Shown here in pieces: positions 54,458 through 63,372 of a stretch of DNA of 64,000 nucleotides. The position numbers and the translations under genes are program-made. Source of the DNA: JAHQVI01 sp963749875 (GTDB taxonomy: Bacteria > Pseudomonadota > Alphaproteobacteria > Rhizobiales > Rhodomicrobiaceae); assembly GCA_963749875.1 (NCBI GenBank), contig CAVVOX010000002.1, positions 930,001-994,000 of the forward strand. The letters run 5' to 3'. How positions within the stretch are numbered: the first letter of the stretch is position 1; every line of letters begins with the position of its first letter. The notes under the pieces are model-generated. The model was not told the origin of the DNA, did not search any database, and was given only the letters and a program-made list of their open reading frames with translations.

Positions 54458-55438
54458 ATGACCTTGCGCATTGCGAGCTTCAATCTTGAGAATTTATCCG
54501 GCGGCCCGTCCGCCGATGCGGCCGCGGCGGAGCGGCACGCCATTCTGAGGCCCCAACTTGAGCGGGTGAACGCCGATGTGCTGTGTCTGCAGGAAGTGGA
54601 CGCTTGGCGCGGGGCGGCATCGACGCCGCGCTCGCATCATGCGCTGGACGCGCTGCTGGCGGATACGCCTTACCGCGCGTTCCACCGTGCGAGCACGTTC
54701 AGCCCGGGAAGCGATGAGCCGCGCGACAAGCACAATCTCATTGTCCTAAGCCGCTGGCCGATCAGCCATGTCGCGCAATATGCCAATGATCTGGTTCCCG
54801 CGCCGCATTATCGCTGCGTCACCGCCGAGCCTCCCGCGGATGACGATGTGGTTGCCTGGGACCGGCCGATTCTTGCCGCCCGCATTGCATTGCCCGGCGG
54901 TGCGACCCTACACGTCATCAATATGCATCTGAAAGCGCCGCTTGCCTCTTTCGTGCCGGGGCAAAAAGCCGGGTCTTTCCTCTGGAAGAGCGTTCCCGGC
55001 TGGGCGGAAGGCTATTTTCTCGCGGCAATGAAACGGGCCGGGCAGGCGCTGGAAGCACGGATGCTTGCCGACCGGATTTTTGACGAGGACGCAAGCGCCC
55101 TTCTGGCCGTTTGCGGTGACTTCAACGCTGAGGAGAGGGAGGTGCCGTTCCGCATTCTCGCCGGCGACACGGAAGACACAGGGAACGGAAGCCTTGCCGG
55201 CCGCGAACTGGTCGCGCTCGAGCACACGCTACCCGAGCATCGGCGCTTCACCGTGATCCATGCCGGGCGCAAACAAATGCTGGATCACATCCTTGTCTCG
55301 CGCCCTCTGCTGGCGCATTACAGGGAGATGGAGGTCCATAACGAGGCGCTCGGCGATGAGCTGATCGCCTACACCCTGGTGGACAAAACGCCTGAAATCC
55401 TACCATGCCCCCGTTATCGCAAGCTTCGAATTTGCTAG
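54458..55438 (+). CDS. endonuclease/exonuclease/phosphatase family protein
   Basis: 326 residues from ATG 54458. Metal-binding and catalytic motifs of the DNase I-like fold are present: RIASFNLENL, VLCLQEVDAW, INMHLKAP, CGDFNAEE and the final MLDHILVS. It may cleave nucleic acids or phosphoesters. No signal peptide was noted. It lies between the divergent phasin promoter and the hydrogenase operon and has no obvious link to either. Confidence 0.88.
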   Translation: MTLRIASFNLENLSGGPSADAAAAERHAILRPQLERVNADVLCLQEVDAWRGAASTPRSHHALDALLADTPYRAFHRASTFSPGSDEPRDKHNLIVLSRWPISHVAQYANDLVPAPHYRCVTAEPPADDDVVAWDRPILAARIALPGGATLHVINMHLKAPLASFVPGQKAGSFLWKSVPGWAEGYFLAAMKRAGQALEARMLADRIFDEDASALLAVCGDFNAEEREVPFRILAGDTEDTGNGSLAGRELVALEHTLPEHRRFTVIHAGRKQMLDHILVSRPLLAHYREMEVHNEALGDELIAYTLVDKTPEILPCPRYRKLRIC

Positions 55439-55545
55439 AACGGAAGAGTAAAACTGCCCTTGGAGGGCCTGCGCCGGCGTTGACTTGGTTTCAATTTTCC
55501 TTCGCTGTTTCCGTGATAGGAAGCGCAACGCGCAAACGAGGCTCG

Positions 55546-56676
55546 ATGCAAACGGCCGACAAAAGCACAATCACTGCCGATGGGCTCCAGGCGCTCCTCG
55601 ACGCACTCGGGAAGCGAGGCTACCGGGTCGTCGGTCCGACTATGCGCGATCAGGCCATCATCTATGACGATATCGCCTCGCTCGCCGATCTGCCCAAGGG
55701 CTGGACCGACGAACAGGACGGCGGCCGTTACCGTCTTGCCCGGCGCGATGACGAGGCGCTGTTCGGCTATGCCGTCGGTCCGCAGAGCTGGAAGCGGTTT
55801 CTTCACCCGCCGATCCTGCCGCTATGGCGGGCGAAACGCGACGGCGAAGCGATCGAGGTCAGGCCGGAACCGGCCACTGACGAGTGCTTCGCCTTTATCG
55901 GCGTGCGCGCCTGCGAGCTGAACGCCATCGCCATTCAGGACAAGGTCCTGCTCGGCGGACCCTATGTCGATCCGGATTACCGCGCCCGGCGGGAAGGCAG
56001 CTTTATCGTCGCGTTGAACTGCTCCAAGGCCGGCGGCACCTGTTTCTGCGTCTCGATGAACACGGGACCGAAAGCGGAGGCCGGTTTCGACATTGCGCTG
56101 ACCGAGATCACCGACAGTAGCGGCCATCGTTTCCTTGTCGAGGCGGGGAGCGACACGGGCCGCGACCTGCTCGCCGAACTGCCGCAACACCCCGCAAGCG
56201 CCGGGGACGTGGCAGCCGCCGATGTGGTCATCGCGAAGACCGCCGCCTCGATGGGCCGCCAGATGCCGGCGGATGAGGTCCGCGATCTGCTGATGCGCAA
56301 TCTCGAACATCCGCGCTGGGACGAGGTCGCCTCCCGCTGCCTCTCCTGCGCCAACTGCACCATGGTCTGCCCCACCTGCTTCTGCACCAGCGTTGAGGAC
56401 AGCAGCGATCTGACCGGCGCGGAGTCCTCGCGCAACCGGCGCTGGGACAGTTGCTTCAACATGGATTTCTCCTATATCCACGGTGGGAGTGTCCGGCCGT
56501 CGACGCGCTCGCGCTACCGGCAATGGATGACGCACAAGCTCGCCACCTGGCACGACCAGTTTGGCACGTCCGGCTGTGTCGGCTGCGGACGCTGCATCAC
56601 CTGGTGTCCGGTCGGTATCGACATTACCGAAGAGGTCCGCGCGATCCGCGACAGCGAGCCGGACCGGAAAGGCTAG
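55546..56676 (+). CDS. [NiFe] hydrogenase Fe-S subunit (HyhB/sulfhydrogenase beta type)
   Basis: 376 residues from MQTADKSTITAD. The C-terminus holds two ferredoxin-type [4Fe-4S] motifs (RCLSCANCTMVCPTC and GCVGCGRCITWCP). The upstream domain has further Cys (GVRACELNA; GGTCFCVSMN). It passes electrons between the flavin subunit and the hydrogenase small subunit in the cytoplasmic group 3b-type complex. A TTGAC-N5-TTCAA-like element at 55480-55494 is one base too long for a standard FNR box. Confidence 0.85.
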   Translation: MQTADKSTITADGLQALLDALGKRGYRVVGPTMRDQAIIYDDIASLADLPKGWTDEQDGGRYRLARRDDEALFGYAVGPQSWKRFLHPPILPLWRAKRDGEAIEVRPEPATDECFAFIGVRACELNAIAIQDKVLLGGPYVDPDYRARREGSFIVALNCSKAGGTCFCVSMNTGPKAEAGFDIALTEITDSSGHRFLVEAGSDTGRDLLAELPQHPASAGDVAAADVVIAKTAASMGRQMPADEVRDLLMRNLEHPRWDEVASRCLSCANCTMVCPTCFCTSVEDSSDLTGAESSRNRRWDSCFNMDFSYIHGGSVRPSTRSRYRQWMTHKLATWHDQFGTSGCVGCGRCITWCPVGIDITEEVRAIRDSEPDRKG

Positions 56677-56678
56677 AG

Positions 56679-57140
56679 ATGGAAGGGCTGGAAGGCATCG
56701 TCGGCGAGCACCGCTTCTTTGCCGGTCTCGACAAGGCTTTCGTCAATCTGGTCACCGGCTGCGCGAAGAATGTGCGCTTCGAAGCCGGGCAATATATCAT
56801 TCATGAAGGCGATCCGGCCGATGAGCTCTATCTCATTCGGCATGGCCGTGTCGCACTTCAGATCACATCACCGGGGCGGGGCGCGATGACCTTCCAGACG
56901 CTCGGCGAGGGCGAGATCGTCGGCGTGTCCTGGCTGATACCGCCCTATCGCTGGAGCCATGACGCCAAGGCGCTGGAGCAGGTCCGCGCCATCTCGATCG
57001 ATGCCAAATGCCTGCGCGACAAATGCGAGGCCGACCACGATCTCGGCTATGAGATGATGATGCGTTTCGTTCCGGTTCTGGTCGGGCGGCTGCACGCGAC
57101 ACGAATGCAGATCTTGGATGTCTATGGCGCTTCTCACTGA
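56679..57140 (+). CDS. cyclic-nucleotide-binding-domain protein of the hydrogenase operon
   Basis: 153 residues, starting 2 bp after the previous stop. A single Crp-like beta-roll (FEAGQYIIHEGDPADELYLI, then HGRVALQITSPGRGAMTF) and a helical tail, with no helix-turn-helix, so it is not a DNA-binding Crp. The phosphate-binding segment is unusual (GEIVGVSWLIPPYRWSHDAK instead of GELALL...RAA), so cAMP binding is doubtful. It overlaps the next gene by 23 bp, implying coupled synthesis and a role as a regulatory or accessory subunit. Confidence 0.8.
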   Translation: MEGLEGIVGEHRFFAGLDKAFVNLVTGCAKNVRFEAGQYIIHEGDPADELYLIRHGRVALQITSPGRGAMTFQTLGEGEIVGVSWLIPPYRWSHDAKALEQVRAISIDAKCLRDKCEADHDLGYEMMMRFVPVLVGRLHATRMQILDVYGASH

Positions 57141-57996
57141 AACACCGGTGCCGCCACCGCCCGCGCGCGACCCGATGCTGCCGCGTATCGCCCGTGTGCG
57201 CGAGGTGCGCGCCGATGTGCCGGAGGTGTTCACGCTGGAGGTCGAGCTGGAGGAGGCGGACCGCGCGGGGCTCGCGCCCTTCACGCCCGGCCAGTTCAAC
57301 ATGCTGACCGTGTTCGGCGTCGGCGAGGTGGCGATCAGCTTCAGCGGCGACCCGGCCGAGCAGCGCCGGCTCGTCCACACCATCCGCGCCGTAGGACCGG
57401 TCTCCGCGGCGCTCACACGGCTTCGCCCCGGCGATGCGCTCGGACTGCGCGGCCCCTTCGGCGCCGGCTGGCCGATGGCGGAGGCCGCCGGCCGGGACGT
57501 TGTGGTCCTTGCCGGCGGGCTTGGCCTCGCCCCGCTGCGTCCGGCGCTCTACCGTCTCCTTGCCGAACGCGAGCGCTATGGCCGGATCGTCCTGCTTTAC
57601 GGCACCCGCAGCCCGGAGCAGATCCTGTTCGCCGGCGAACTCGAAGACTGGCGGCGCCGGTTCGATATCGACGTCGCAGAGACCGTTGATCACGCCGATC
57701 CGGACTGGCGCGGCCATGTCGGCGTTGTCACGACCATGGTCCCGCGCGCCCGGTTCGATCCGGCGAACTGCGTCGCCTTCGTTTGCGGTCCGGAGGTGAT
57801 GATGCGCTTCTCGGTCAACGCGCTGCGCGATGCGGGGGTGGCGGAGAGTGCGATCTACCTCTCCATGGAACGCAACATGAAATGCGCCATCGGCTTTTGC
57901 GGCCATTGCCAGTTCGGCACGGTTTTCGTCTGCAAGGACGGTCCGGTCTTCCGCTATGACCGCATCGGGCATCTCTTGGCGCTGAAGGAGTTCTGA
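57118..57996 (+). CDS. hydrogenase flavin/NAD(P) subunit (HyhG/gamma type)
   Basis: 292 residues. An FAD-binding barrel (FTPGQFNML, GEVAISFSG) is followed by a NAD(P) domain (VVLAGGLGLAPLRPAL, AFVCGPEVMM). A C-terminal [2Fe-2S] loop (MKCAIGFCGHCQ ... VFVC) completes it. It couples hydrogenase electrons to NAD(P)+. The start is ATG 57118 or 57124, and it lies 1 bp before the small subunit gene. Confidence 0.88.
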   Translation: MSMALLTETPVPPPPARDPMLPRIARVREVRADVPEVFTLEVELEEADRAGLAPFTPGQFNMLTVFGVGEVAISFSGDPAEQRRLVHTIRAVGPVSAALTRLRPGDALGLRGPFGAGWPMAEAAGRDVVVLAGGLGLAPLRPALYRLLAERERYGRIVLLYGTRSPEQILFAGELEDWRRRFDIDVAETVDHADPDWRGHVGVVTTMVPRARFDPANCVAFVCGPEVMMRFSVNALRDAGVAESAIYLSMERNMKCAIGFCGHCQFGTVFVCKDGPVFRYDRIGHLLALKEF

Positions 57997-57997
57997 G

Positions 57998-58780
57998 ATG
58001 GCGGCGGCGGGAAAGAAACCGAGGCTGGCCGTATGGAAATTCGCCTCCTGCGACGGCTGCCAGCTCAGCCTTCTCGATTGCGAGGACGAGTTGCTCGCCG
58101 TGGCGGGTGCGATCGACATCGCCTATTTCCCCGAAGCGAGGCGCAGCGCCGATAGGGGCCGCTACGACCTTTCGCTCGTCGAAGGCTCGATTACCACGCC
58201 GCATGATGCCGAGCGCATCCACGACATTCGCGCGCGCTCCGACACGCTGATTACCATCGGGGCCTGTGCAACCGCGGGCGGCATTCAGGCGCTGCGCAAT
58301 TTCGCCGATGTGAAAGACTACGCCGCCATCGTTTACGCCCAGCCGGACTATATCCGGTCGCTGGCGACCTCGACGGCGATCGCGGACCATATCACGGTGG
58401 ATTTCGAGCTGCGCGGCTGTCCGATCAGCAAGCATCAGCTCGTCGAGGTGATCTCGGCCTTTCTCGCCGGACGGCGTCCCGTTACGCCCGCGCACAGCAC
58501 CTGCATCGAATGCAAGCTGAGGGGCAATGTCTGTGTGATGGTGGCGCATGGCACGCCCTGTCTCGGCCCGGTCACCCATGCCGGCTGCGGCGCGATCTGT
58601 CCGTCCTATGATCGCGGCTGTTACGGCTGCTACGGCCCGAAGGAGACGCCGAACGCGCCATCGCTGACCAACTGGCTGGCGGGGCTCGGCATGGATGAGC
58701 GCGACCTTCGGCGTATCTATCGGACGTTCAACGCCAATGCGCCGGAGTTCCGGGAGGAGAGCGAACGACATGAGACGTAG
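57998..58780 (+). CDS. [NiFe] hydrogenase small subunit (group 3b-like)
   Basis: 260 residues, with no Tat signal, so it is cytoplasmic. The proximal [4Fe-4S] cluster ligands include Cys18 and Cys21 (FASCDGCQLS), GACATAGGIQAL and GTPCLGPVTHAGCGAICP. Further Cys (CIECKLRGNVC; RGCYGCYGP) bind additional clusters. It relays electrons from the NiFe site. The large subunit gene is separated from it by a 267-bp repeat-rich gap. Confidence 0.92.
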   Translation: MAAAGKKPRLAVWKFASCDGCQLSLLDCEDELLAVAGAIDIAYFPEARRSADRGRYDLSLVEGSITTPHDAERIHDIRARSDTLITIGACATAGGIQALRNFADVKDYAAIVYAQPDYIRSLATSTAIADHITVDFELRGCPISKHQLVEVISAFLAGRRPVTPAHSTCIECKLRGNVCVMVAHGTPCLGPVTHAGCGAICPSYDRGCYGCYGPKETPNAPSLTNWLAGLGMDERDLRRIYRTFNANAPEFREESERHET

Positions 58781-58799
58781 CATGGCAAATGCCCTGCTA

Positions 58800-58980
58800 G
58801 ATGGCACTTCCCCCTTACCCGGCGCTTCGCGCCGCCCTTTCCGGGGCGTGAACCTTCACGGTGAACGGCAAGCGCCCACCTTTTCGGGGAGGGCTGACTC
58901 GCGGCAAGTTCGGGGCTTTGTCCTCTCCCCTCGCGGGAGAGGGCTCCCGCCGCAAGGCGGGTGGGGGAGGGGGATAGAGC
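58800..58980. repeat. GC-rich repeat segment inside the hydrogenase operon
   Basis: Dyads such as CCTCTCCCCTCGCGGGAGAGG and CCCGCCGCAAGGCGGG, ending GTGGGGGAGGGGG, resemble dispersed alphaproteobacterial repeats and, loosely, the inverted repeats around the DUF559 gene. There is no open reading frame of note. It separates the small and large subunit genes. Confidence 0.55.
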
Positions 58981-59047
58981 CGTATCCGTCAGCGTTTCCT
59001 ATCGACGGATATGCCTGCCTACCGAACGGATCAGCGAGGTTGTCGTG

Positions 59048-60358
59048 ATGACCGCCTCAGAAACGAAAACCATCAAGGTGGACTATCTCGCCCGTGTCGA
59101 GGGCGAAGGCGCGATGAAGGTCGTCGTGCGCGACGGCCGGATCGAGAGCGCCGAGTTCAACATCTTCGAGCCGCCGCGCTTCTTCGAGGCATTGCTGCGC
59201 GGCCGCGCCTTTTCCGAGGCCCCGGACATCACCGCCCGGATCTGCGGCATTTGTCCGATCGCCTATCAGATGAGTGCGGTCCACGCGATGGAGAATGCGC
59301 TCGGCGTGACCGTGGACGGACCGTTGCGGGCGCTGCGCCGGCTGATCTATTGCGGCGAATGGATCGAGAGCCATGTGCTGCACGTCACCATGCTGCATGC
59401 GCCGGACTTCCTCGGTTATGACGGCGTCCTTTCCATGGCCGAAGATCATCGCGATGCGGTGGAACGTGCCCTGGCGCTGAAAAAGACCGGCAATGAGCTG
59501 CTGACCTTCCTCGGCGGGCGCGAAATCCACCCGATCAATGTCCGCCCCGGCGGATTTTATCGCGCGCCCAGCAAGCGCGAGCTGGCGCCCTTCGCCGAGA
59601 AAATGAAGGCCGCGCGCGATATGGCGCTCGACCTGCTGCGCTGGGTGTCCGCCTTCGATTTTCCCGACCGCGAGCGCGACTATACGTTCGTCGCCCTGCG
59701 CCATCCGGGGGAATATCCCTTCAATGAGGGACGCATCGTCTCCAGCAAGGGGCTCGACATTGCCGCGACGGACTATGACGCGCATTTCGAGGAGATCCAC
59801 GTTCCGCGCACGACCGCGCTGCATTCGCGTCTGCGGAAGGACGGCGGCGCCTATCTGGTCGGACCGCTCGCGCGTTACAGCCTGAATTTCGACAGGCTCT
59901 CGCCGCTGGTGCAGGAAGCGGCGCGCGCGGCCGGGCTCGGTGAGAGCTGCCGCAATCCCTATAAGAGCATCATGGTGCGTGCGGTCGAGGTGCTTCATGC
60001 CTGTGACGAGGCCTTGCGGATCGTCGAGGCCTATGAGGAGCCAGACAAGCCGGCGGTCCCGGTGGAGCCGCGCGCCGCGACGGGTTACGGTGCGACGGAA
60101 GCGCCGCGAGGGCTGCTCTATCACCGCTATACGCTGGAAGAGGACGGCACCATCGCCGAGGCGCAAATCGTACCGCCGACATCGCAGAATCAGGCCTCTA
60201 TGGAAGACGACCTGATGGCCTATATCGAAGGCTTTCTCGACTTGCCCGACGAGGCGCTGCAGATCCGCTGCGAGCAGACTGTCCGCAATTACGACCCCTG
60301 CATTTCCTGCGCGACGCATTTCCTCAAGCTCGAGATCGACCGCGGTGGCCATCGATAA
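59048..60358 (+). CDS. [NiFe] hydrogenase large subunit (group 3b-like)
   Basis: 436 residues from MTASETKTIKVDYLARVEG. The Ni-Fe ligands are in RICGICPIAYQM (Cys66, Cys69) and DPCISCATH (Cys418, Cys421). The tail after His424 is 12 residues long, which may be the segment removed during maturation. It catalyses reversible H2 oxidation. The subunit set (Fe-S, flavin, small and large) fits a bidirectional NAD(P)-linked enzyme. No maturation (hyp) genes or dedicated protease are in the window. Confidence 0.92.
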   Translation: MTASETKTIKVDYLARVEGEGAMKVVVRDGRIESAEFNIFEPPRFFEALLRGRAFSEAPDITARICGICPIAYQMSAVHAMENALGVTVDGPLRALRRLIYCGEWIESHVLHVTMLHAPDFLGYDGVLSMAEDHRDAVERALALKKTGNELLTFLGGREIHPINVRPGGFYRAPSKRELAPFAEKMKAARDMALDLLRWVSAFDFPDRERDYTFVALRHPGEYPFNEGRIVSSKGLDIAATDYDAHFEEIHVPRTTALHSRLRKDGGAYLVGPLARYSLNFDRLSPLVQEAARAAGLGESCRNPYKSIMVRAVEVLHACDEALRIVEAYEEPDKPAVPVEPRAATGYGATEAPRGLLYHRYTLEEDGTIAEAQIVPPTSQNQASMEDDLMAYIEGFLDLPDEALQIRCEQTVRNYDPCISCATHFLKLEIDRGGHR

Positions 60359-60451
60359 GCCGAATGCGCCGGGCGCTTGGATCGATCGCGCCACAACTGA
60401 TCTCGTCGTGCTCGGTGTCTGGGTGCTCACAGCCGATCATCAACGGCGTCA

Positions 60452-61036
60452 TCAGGCGGCCACTCCGCTTTCCGGCTCCCGATAGTCGAACGGGCTCTCG
60501 ATTTCGAGAAGCAGCGGGAGCGCCTCGTCCTCCGGCGACAGGACAGCCTTTTCGGCCGGAACGAGCCAGGGAATGCGCAATGCCGGATCGTCCCAGAAAA
60601 TGCCATGGTCGTGCTCGGCCGCATAGGGCGCGCTGACCTTGCAGGCGATTTCGGTGAGCGGCCTGAGCGTGGCAAAACCGTGCGCGAAGCCGGCCGGCAC
60701 GAAGAGCTGCAAGCCGTTTTCGCCGCTGAGCTCGACGCTGACATGCTTGCCGAAGGTCGGCGAACCGGTGCGGATGTCGACCGCAACATCAAGGATCGCG
60801 CCGCGCACCACTCGGATCAGCCTGTCCTGAGCGAAGGGCGGGCTCTGGAACCGAAGCCCGCGAACCGTTCCGCTCGCCGTCGAGAGCAAGATGTCGTCCT
60901 GGATGAAGTTTGCGGTGAGCCCCTGTTTGGCCAATTCGGCGGCGTTATAGGTTTCGCAGAAAAAACCCCGCAAATCGTGAATGCGTTTGGGCTCGATGAG
61001 CAATAGGCCGTCTATGTCAAATGTGCGGATCTTCAT
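60452..61036 (-). CDS. dTDP-4-dehydrorhamnose 3,5-epimerase-like protein (RmlC/RfbC family)
   Basis: 194 residues, the normal RmlC length, with a cupin core (RGFFCETYN, LIRVVRGAILDVAVDIR, LFVPAGFAHGFATL). In place of the family's RGLHYQ, with its catalytic His, the sequence is VRGLRFQ, so residue 62 is Arg. The substrate-stacking and barrel residues otherwise look conserved. It may be an inactive or differently acting homologue, so the gene symbol is withheld. No other rhamnose genes are adjacent. Confidence 0.85.
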   Translation of the reverse strand: MKIRTFDIDGLLLIEPKRIHDLRGFFCETYNAAELAKQGLTANFIQDDILLSTASGTVRGLRFQSPPFAQDRLIRVVRGAILDVAVDIRTGSPTFGKHVSVELSGENGLQLFVPAGFAHGFATLRPLTEIACKVSAPYAAEHDHGIFWDDPALRIPWLVPAEKAVLSPEDEALPLLLEIESPFDYREPESGVAA

Positions 61037-61376
61037 GAAGGGACCTCGACTGGACGCCGATCAGCGCGCGGCCGGCTGTCGCCGCCGCATCGGTGCGGAT
61101 GGCACCCGCCCGGCTGCGGCACTCCGAATATCGGCCGTGCAAGCGGCCTGTCGATCGAAGATGCCTTTGAGCGGCCCGGCTTTGGTCGGCGGATCGGAAA
61201 CATCGGCTATGAGACACCATTCGGTCCAGACTTGCCGGACCGTCCGTATGCGCGGGCACTGCGGGAAGGCTTGCAGGATTGCGGGCGACCGCAGGACCGC
61301 TCGTGGCTGCCTCTTAGCGGGTGAACTCGACCCAATTCAACTAAAAATTGGTAAATTCTGCAAATGCACGTAAGTG
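61037..61376. other. intergenic region with an unassigned open stretch
   Basis: No recognised gene. One plus-strand frame ending at TGA 61322-61324 reads SIEDAFERPGFGRRIGNIGY and then ETPFGPDLPDRPYARALREG, which has protein-like composition but no start or family I can name. It may be a decayed gene end. The promoter of the epimerase gene must lie at the left side. Confidence 0.35.
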
Positions 61377-63156
61377 TCAGACCGCTTCACGGTCATCCTG
61401 TGCATATTGCATCTCGTACAGCCGGGAATAGAGCCCGCCGAGGGCGATGAGCTCGCGATGCGTCCCGCTTTCGGCAAGCTGGCCGTTATCGATGACGCAA
61501 ATCCGGTCGGCGTTGAGAACGGTTGCCAGGCGGTGTGCGATGACAAGCGTGGTGCGTCGAGCGGTGAGCTGGCCGAGCGCCCGCTGAATGGCCTGCTCCG
61601 AACTCGCTGTCGAGAGCCGATGTCGGCTCATCCAGAAGAATGATCGGCGCATTTTTCAGAAAGGCGCGGGCGATGGAGATGCGCTGGCGCTGCCCGCCCG
61701 AGAGCTGACTGCCGAGCTCGCCGACCTGTGTGTCGTAGCCCCCAGGCAGCGTTTCGATGAAATTATGCGCGTAAGCGGCCTTCGAGGCGGCAATGATTGC
61801 GTCGTCGCTAGCGGCGTCGATCCCGGCGGCGATGTTTTCGCGGATCCTGCCGTCGAAAAGGAAAACGTCCTGACTGACCAGCGCGAGCTGGGCGCGCAAG
61901 GACTCGATCGTCACCTTGCGAAGATCCTGGCCGTCTATGCTGACGGTTCCCAAATCCGGGTCCCAGAAGCGCAGGATCAGATTCATGATCGTCGTCTTGC
62001 CGCTCCCGGACAGGCCGACGAGCGCCGTCGTCTTGCCGGCCTCGACGTGAAGGGTGAACTCCTTCAGAACCGGGCTCTTCGGCTTATAACCGAAGCTGAC
62101 CTCGTCGAAGCAGATCTCGCCGGAGCGGACCTTGAGCGGCTCGGTTCCAGGCTCATCGATCAGCTTCGGCTTCGCATCGATGACATCATACATCATCTGC
62201 ACGCCGACACAGGCCTGTCCGAGACGCACCTGAAGCCGGGAAAGCCGCCGCGCAGGCTCATAGGCCATCAGCAAAGCCGTAATGAAGGAGAAGAATTCGC
62301 CCGGCGTCTCGTTATAGGTGAGGCTGCGCCACCCGGCATAGAAGATCACGCCGGCGACCGCAAAGCCGCCCAGCGTATCGATCAGCGGATTCACGCCGGC
62401 TTTCACGGAAACCATCTTGTTTTGAAGCCGTTCGACCGCGGTGACGGACTGCTTCATGTGCCTCTTCATCGCCGGTTCCAGCGTGAACGCTTTGACCACG
62501 CGGATGCCCTGAGCCGTCTCGCGCATGGTTTTTACGATCGCTCCGAACGATGTCACCTCGTTCTTGGCGAACTTGCCGATGTTCTTGACGAGTTTTCTCT
62601 GCGCGTAGATGCCGATCGGCGCACCGAGCACGCAAATGGCGAACATGGTCGGCTGCTGGATGATCATCACGGCCGCCAGGCCGATCAGCGTGATCAGATC
62701 GCGCCCCAGGCTCGTGGCGATAAGATTGACGGCCTCGCGTGTGGCCTGAGCGTTCAGCGTCAGGCGGGTGATCAGGTCGCTCGATTGAAAGCGCTGGTAA
62801 TAGCTCAGATCCTGCCGGAGAAGCTGATCGAACATTTTGGTCTGCGTCTCGGCGACCATACGATTGCCGATGCGCGCCAGAATGACCTCCTGAAAATAGG
62901 AGGAGACTCCCTTGGCCGTAAAAATGCCGATGACCACGGCGGGGAGCCAGACCAGCGCGCCGGCCTGCCGGTCGACGAAGATCAGGTTGACGACATCTTT
63001 CATCAGCCAGGCGCTGAGCGCCGTCGTTCCGGAAACGACGAACATGAAGACGAAGGCGAGCGCATATTGCGGCGCATATTTTCGCCCCTTCTCCCGGATC
63101 AGCCGCATAACGAGGGCGAGATCGTGCTTCGGCAGAAAGAGCTGCAGAATTTTCAT
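61377..63156 (-). pseudogene. MsbA-like ABC transporter (permease-ATPase fusion), apparent +1 frameshift
   Basis: Six membrane segments in the first 310 residues are followed by an ATPase domain: Walker A GLSGSGKTT, Q-loop LVSQDVFLFDG, signature LSGGQRQRISIARAF and Walker B IILLDEPTSALD. One extra T (plus-strand A at 61601-61602, GAACTC for GACTC) breaks the frame right after ALDSE. Removing it continues SEQAIQRALGQL and VIAHRLATV to the stop, for 592 residues in all. It is the half-transporter type that flips lipids or exports lipid-linked molecules. The extra base lies in a GANTC motif. Confidence 0.87.
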
Positions 63157-63372
63157 AAAAATGCGCCGTTCATCTATTCTTGCGCGTAAGCTTATACGCG
63201 CAATTCTGCCCCAAGAAAATCTGCGCCGCGTGAGACGCTAATTAAACGCTTGGCTGGCATATTGTCAAAAATGGATTGAACCGTGCATTCGGCGCTATGT
63301 CGTTCGTAACATTTGACCTTTCTTTCATTTTGCACTCGTTTCGGGCGCTTGAGAGCTGTGGACTGGCTTAGG

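Noticed and set aside
55480..55494. TTGACTTGGTTTCAA upstream of the hydrogenase operon as an FNR box
   Set aside because: It is 15 bp long instead of 14 and has no well-placed -10, so I did not call it a site, although oxygen control of the operon remains plausible.
57815..60430. Long minus-strand open frames opposite the hydrogenase genes
   Set aside because: They mirror strongly supported [NiFe] hydrogenase subunits and have no domain of their own.
60346..60487. Possible hydrogenase maturation protease starting at GTG inside the large subunit stop region
   Set aside because: The 46-codon frame contains only a weak LVVLGV stretch and lacks the metal-binding residues, so it is too short and unconvincing.
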